The notes under the pieces were generated by a model. The model saw nothing but the letters and a program-made list of their open reading frames with translations, was not told where the DNA came from and ran no database searches. Made by a program: the position numbers and the translations under genes. A DNA stretch of 32,145 nt. Origin: an uncultured Saprospiraceae bacterium (lineage in GTDB: Bacteria; Bacteroidota; Bacteroidia; Chitinophagales; Saprospiraceae). How positions within the stretch are numbered: position 1 is the stretch's first letter; the number at the start of each line of letters is the position of its first letter. The stretch is from positions 1 through 32,145 of the forward strand of contig CALFWI010000182.1 of assembly GCA_937928615.1 (NCBI GenBank). The letters run 5' to 3'. This document shows positions 31,541-32,145 of the stretch, piece after piece.

Positions 31541-32145
31541 TTACATAAATAACGCAATTACTAAAACAATAGAAGTCGCTACAAAACCGACCATGAAAAT
31601 ATTATAAGACGTGGTTAAATAACGATATTTTTTGTCTAAGACTTTTCCTAAATAATATAAATCTCGAACCATATTGCCATACATCAATTCTCCATCTCTA
31701 AAAACGGCATCCATTGCTGCTTCGTATTGGTCTAAATCTAAATGAACAAAATTACCAAAGAAAACGATATTTTTTTGATTGATAATTTTATCTTTTGATT
31801 GTTTATTAATCGTCGTTACTTTTGGTCGAGCAGATAAGACGGCAAAAACTAGCGAAGTTAGTCCAGTTATAAAAAAGACACTAATTGCTGCTAATATCAT
31901 CGGTTTTGTTTCTGCAATATTTCTATAGGTTAATAAAGAAATCATGACAGATAACAAAATAGCATTGACACTAATCATGATATTTGCCTTATTATCTGCA
32001 ATAGCACTTAGATTAATGTGATTTCTATAATTGGTTCGGAAGAAGGTTTGAATGGCTCTATTAGGGACTTTTTCTTCTAGATGCTGAAATGGATTAGGGG
32101 TGACTTCTTCAACAAAAAGATTTCTTTTCTTTTTTATTTTTTGAA
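31541..32145 (-). CDS. PycTM (DUF5706)-like membrane protein, 5' end beyond the window
   Basis: Only the C-terminal ~200 residues are in the window; the frame is open to the right edge. It reads NPFQHLEEKVPNRAIQTFFR, then TNYRNHINLSAIADNKANIM, two hydrophobic helices (ISVNAILLSVMISLL and MILAAISVFFITGLTSLVFAV), the loop NIVFFGNFVHLDLDQYE, YGNMVRDLYYLGKVLDKKYR and a last helix. These blocks match the PycTM/DUF5706 family, in which a membrane module is paired with a cyclic-pyrimidine system or fused after an HD phosphohydrolase domain. An N-terminal HD domain could lie just outside. An ATG at 31976-31978 is internal to conserved sequence and is not the start. Confidence 0.75.
   Translation of the reverse strand, partial: QKIKKKRNLFVEEVTPNPFQHLEEKVPNRAIQTFFRTNYRNHINLSAIADNKANIMISVNAILLSVMISLLTYRNIAETKPMILAAISVFFITGLTSLVFAVLSARPKVTTINKQSKDKIINQKNIVFFGNFVHLDLDQYEAAMDAVFRDGELMYGNMVRDLYYLGKVLDKKYRYLTTSYNIFMVGFVATSIVLVIALFM

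Overview
The window is AT-rich bacterial chromosome from a member of the Bacteroidota. The evidence is a C-terminal type IX secretion sorting domain on the first gene, promoters of the TTG-N20-TAnnTTTG form (clearest before rimP and before the tetR gene), few Shine-Dalgarno sites, and several families typical of the phylum (GSCFA, DUF6702-like, FtsX/MacB-type orphan permease, PycTM-like). The repeat style resembles Saprospiria-type genomes, but that placement is a guess. Everything looks chromosomal: no tRNA, rRNA, IS element, phage gene or CRISPR array was found.

Layout. 353-2641 encodes a large secreted T9SS substrate. 2862-4535 is an amidase lipoprotein, followed by a small minus-strand protein (4710-4940). 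5171-10937 is the conserved translation/transcription block rimP-nusA-infB, with a strong promoter, a terminator-like hairpin in its leader and a strong terminator after infB. gpmI (11128-12654) follows. 12655-13230 is a gene-free stretch holding GC-rich stems and an orphan minus-strand terminator. 13231-18910 carries mostly exported proteins of unknown role (two lipoproteins, an OmpA-like protein, a DUF6702-like protein, an SH3-like protein) around a pcm gene for protein isoaspartate repair. 19304-20041 is a Bax inhibitor-1 family membrane protein. 20163-22619 is an FtsX-type ABC permease with no ATPase beside it.

22831-24741 is the most self-contained unit. A TetR-type regulator and a membrane di-iron desaturase/hydroxylase with two CDGSH iron-sulfur motifs at its C-terminus lie two bases apart, behind a promoter embedded in a perfect 21-bp inverted repeat. 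This looks like an autoregulated lipid-modification operon.

24788-29202 holds a CoxE-like VWA protein, a GSCFA-domain hydrolase and an SF1B (IGHMBP2-like) helicase. 29381-31283 holds a small membrane protein and a Wzx/MATE-like polysaccharide flippase. A minus-strand gene running off the right edge (31541-32145) is the C-terminal part of a PycTM (DUF5706)-type membrane protein, the family that supplies effectors in Pycsar anti-phage systems.

The non-coding DNA is rich in short palindromes: a 33-bp hairpin present at both ends of the window, several 6-8 bp stems with four-base loops, and CAGTTGCCAGTTG-like repeats touching stop codons. Four genes (rimP, pcm, the tetR gene, the SH3-like gene) appear to start with TTG. 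No complete new system can be proven from sequence alone. The best leads are the tetR/desaturase-CDGSH unit, the rimP leader hairpin, the possible minus-strand RNA at 12801-13070 and the PycTM-like fragment.
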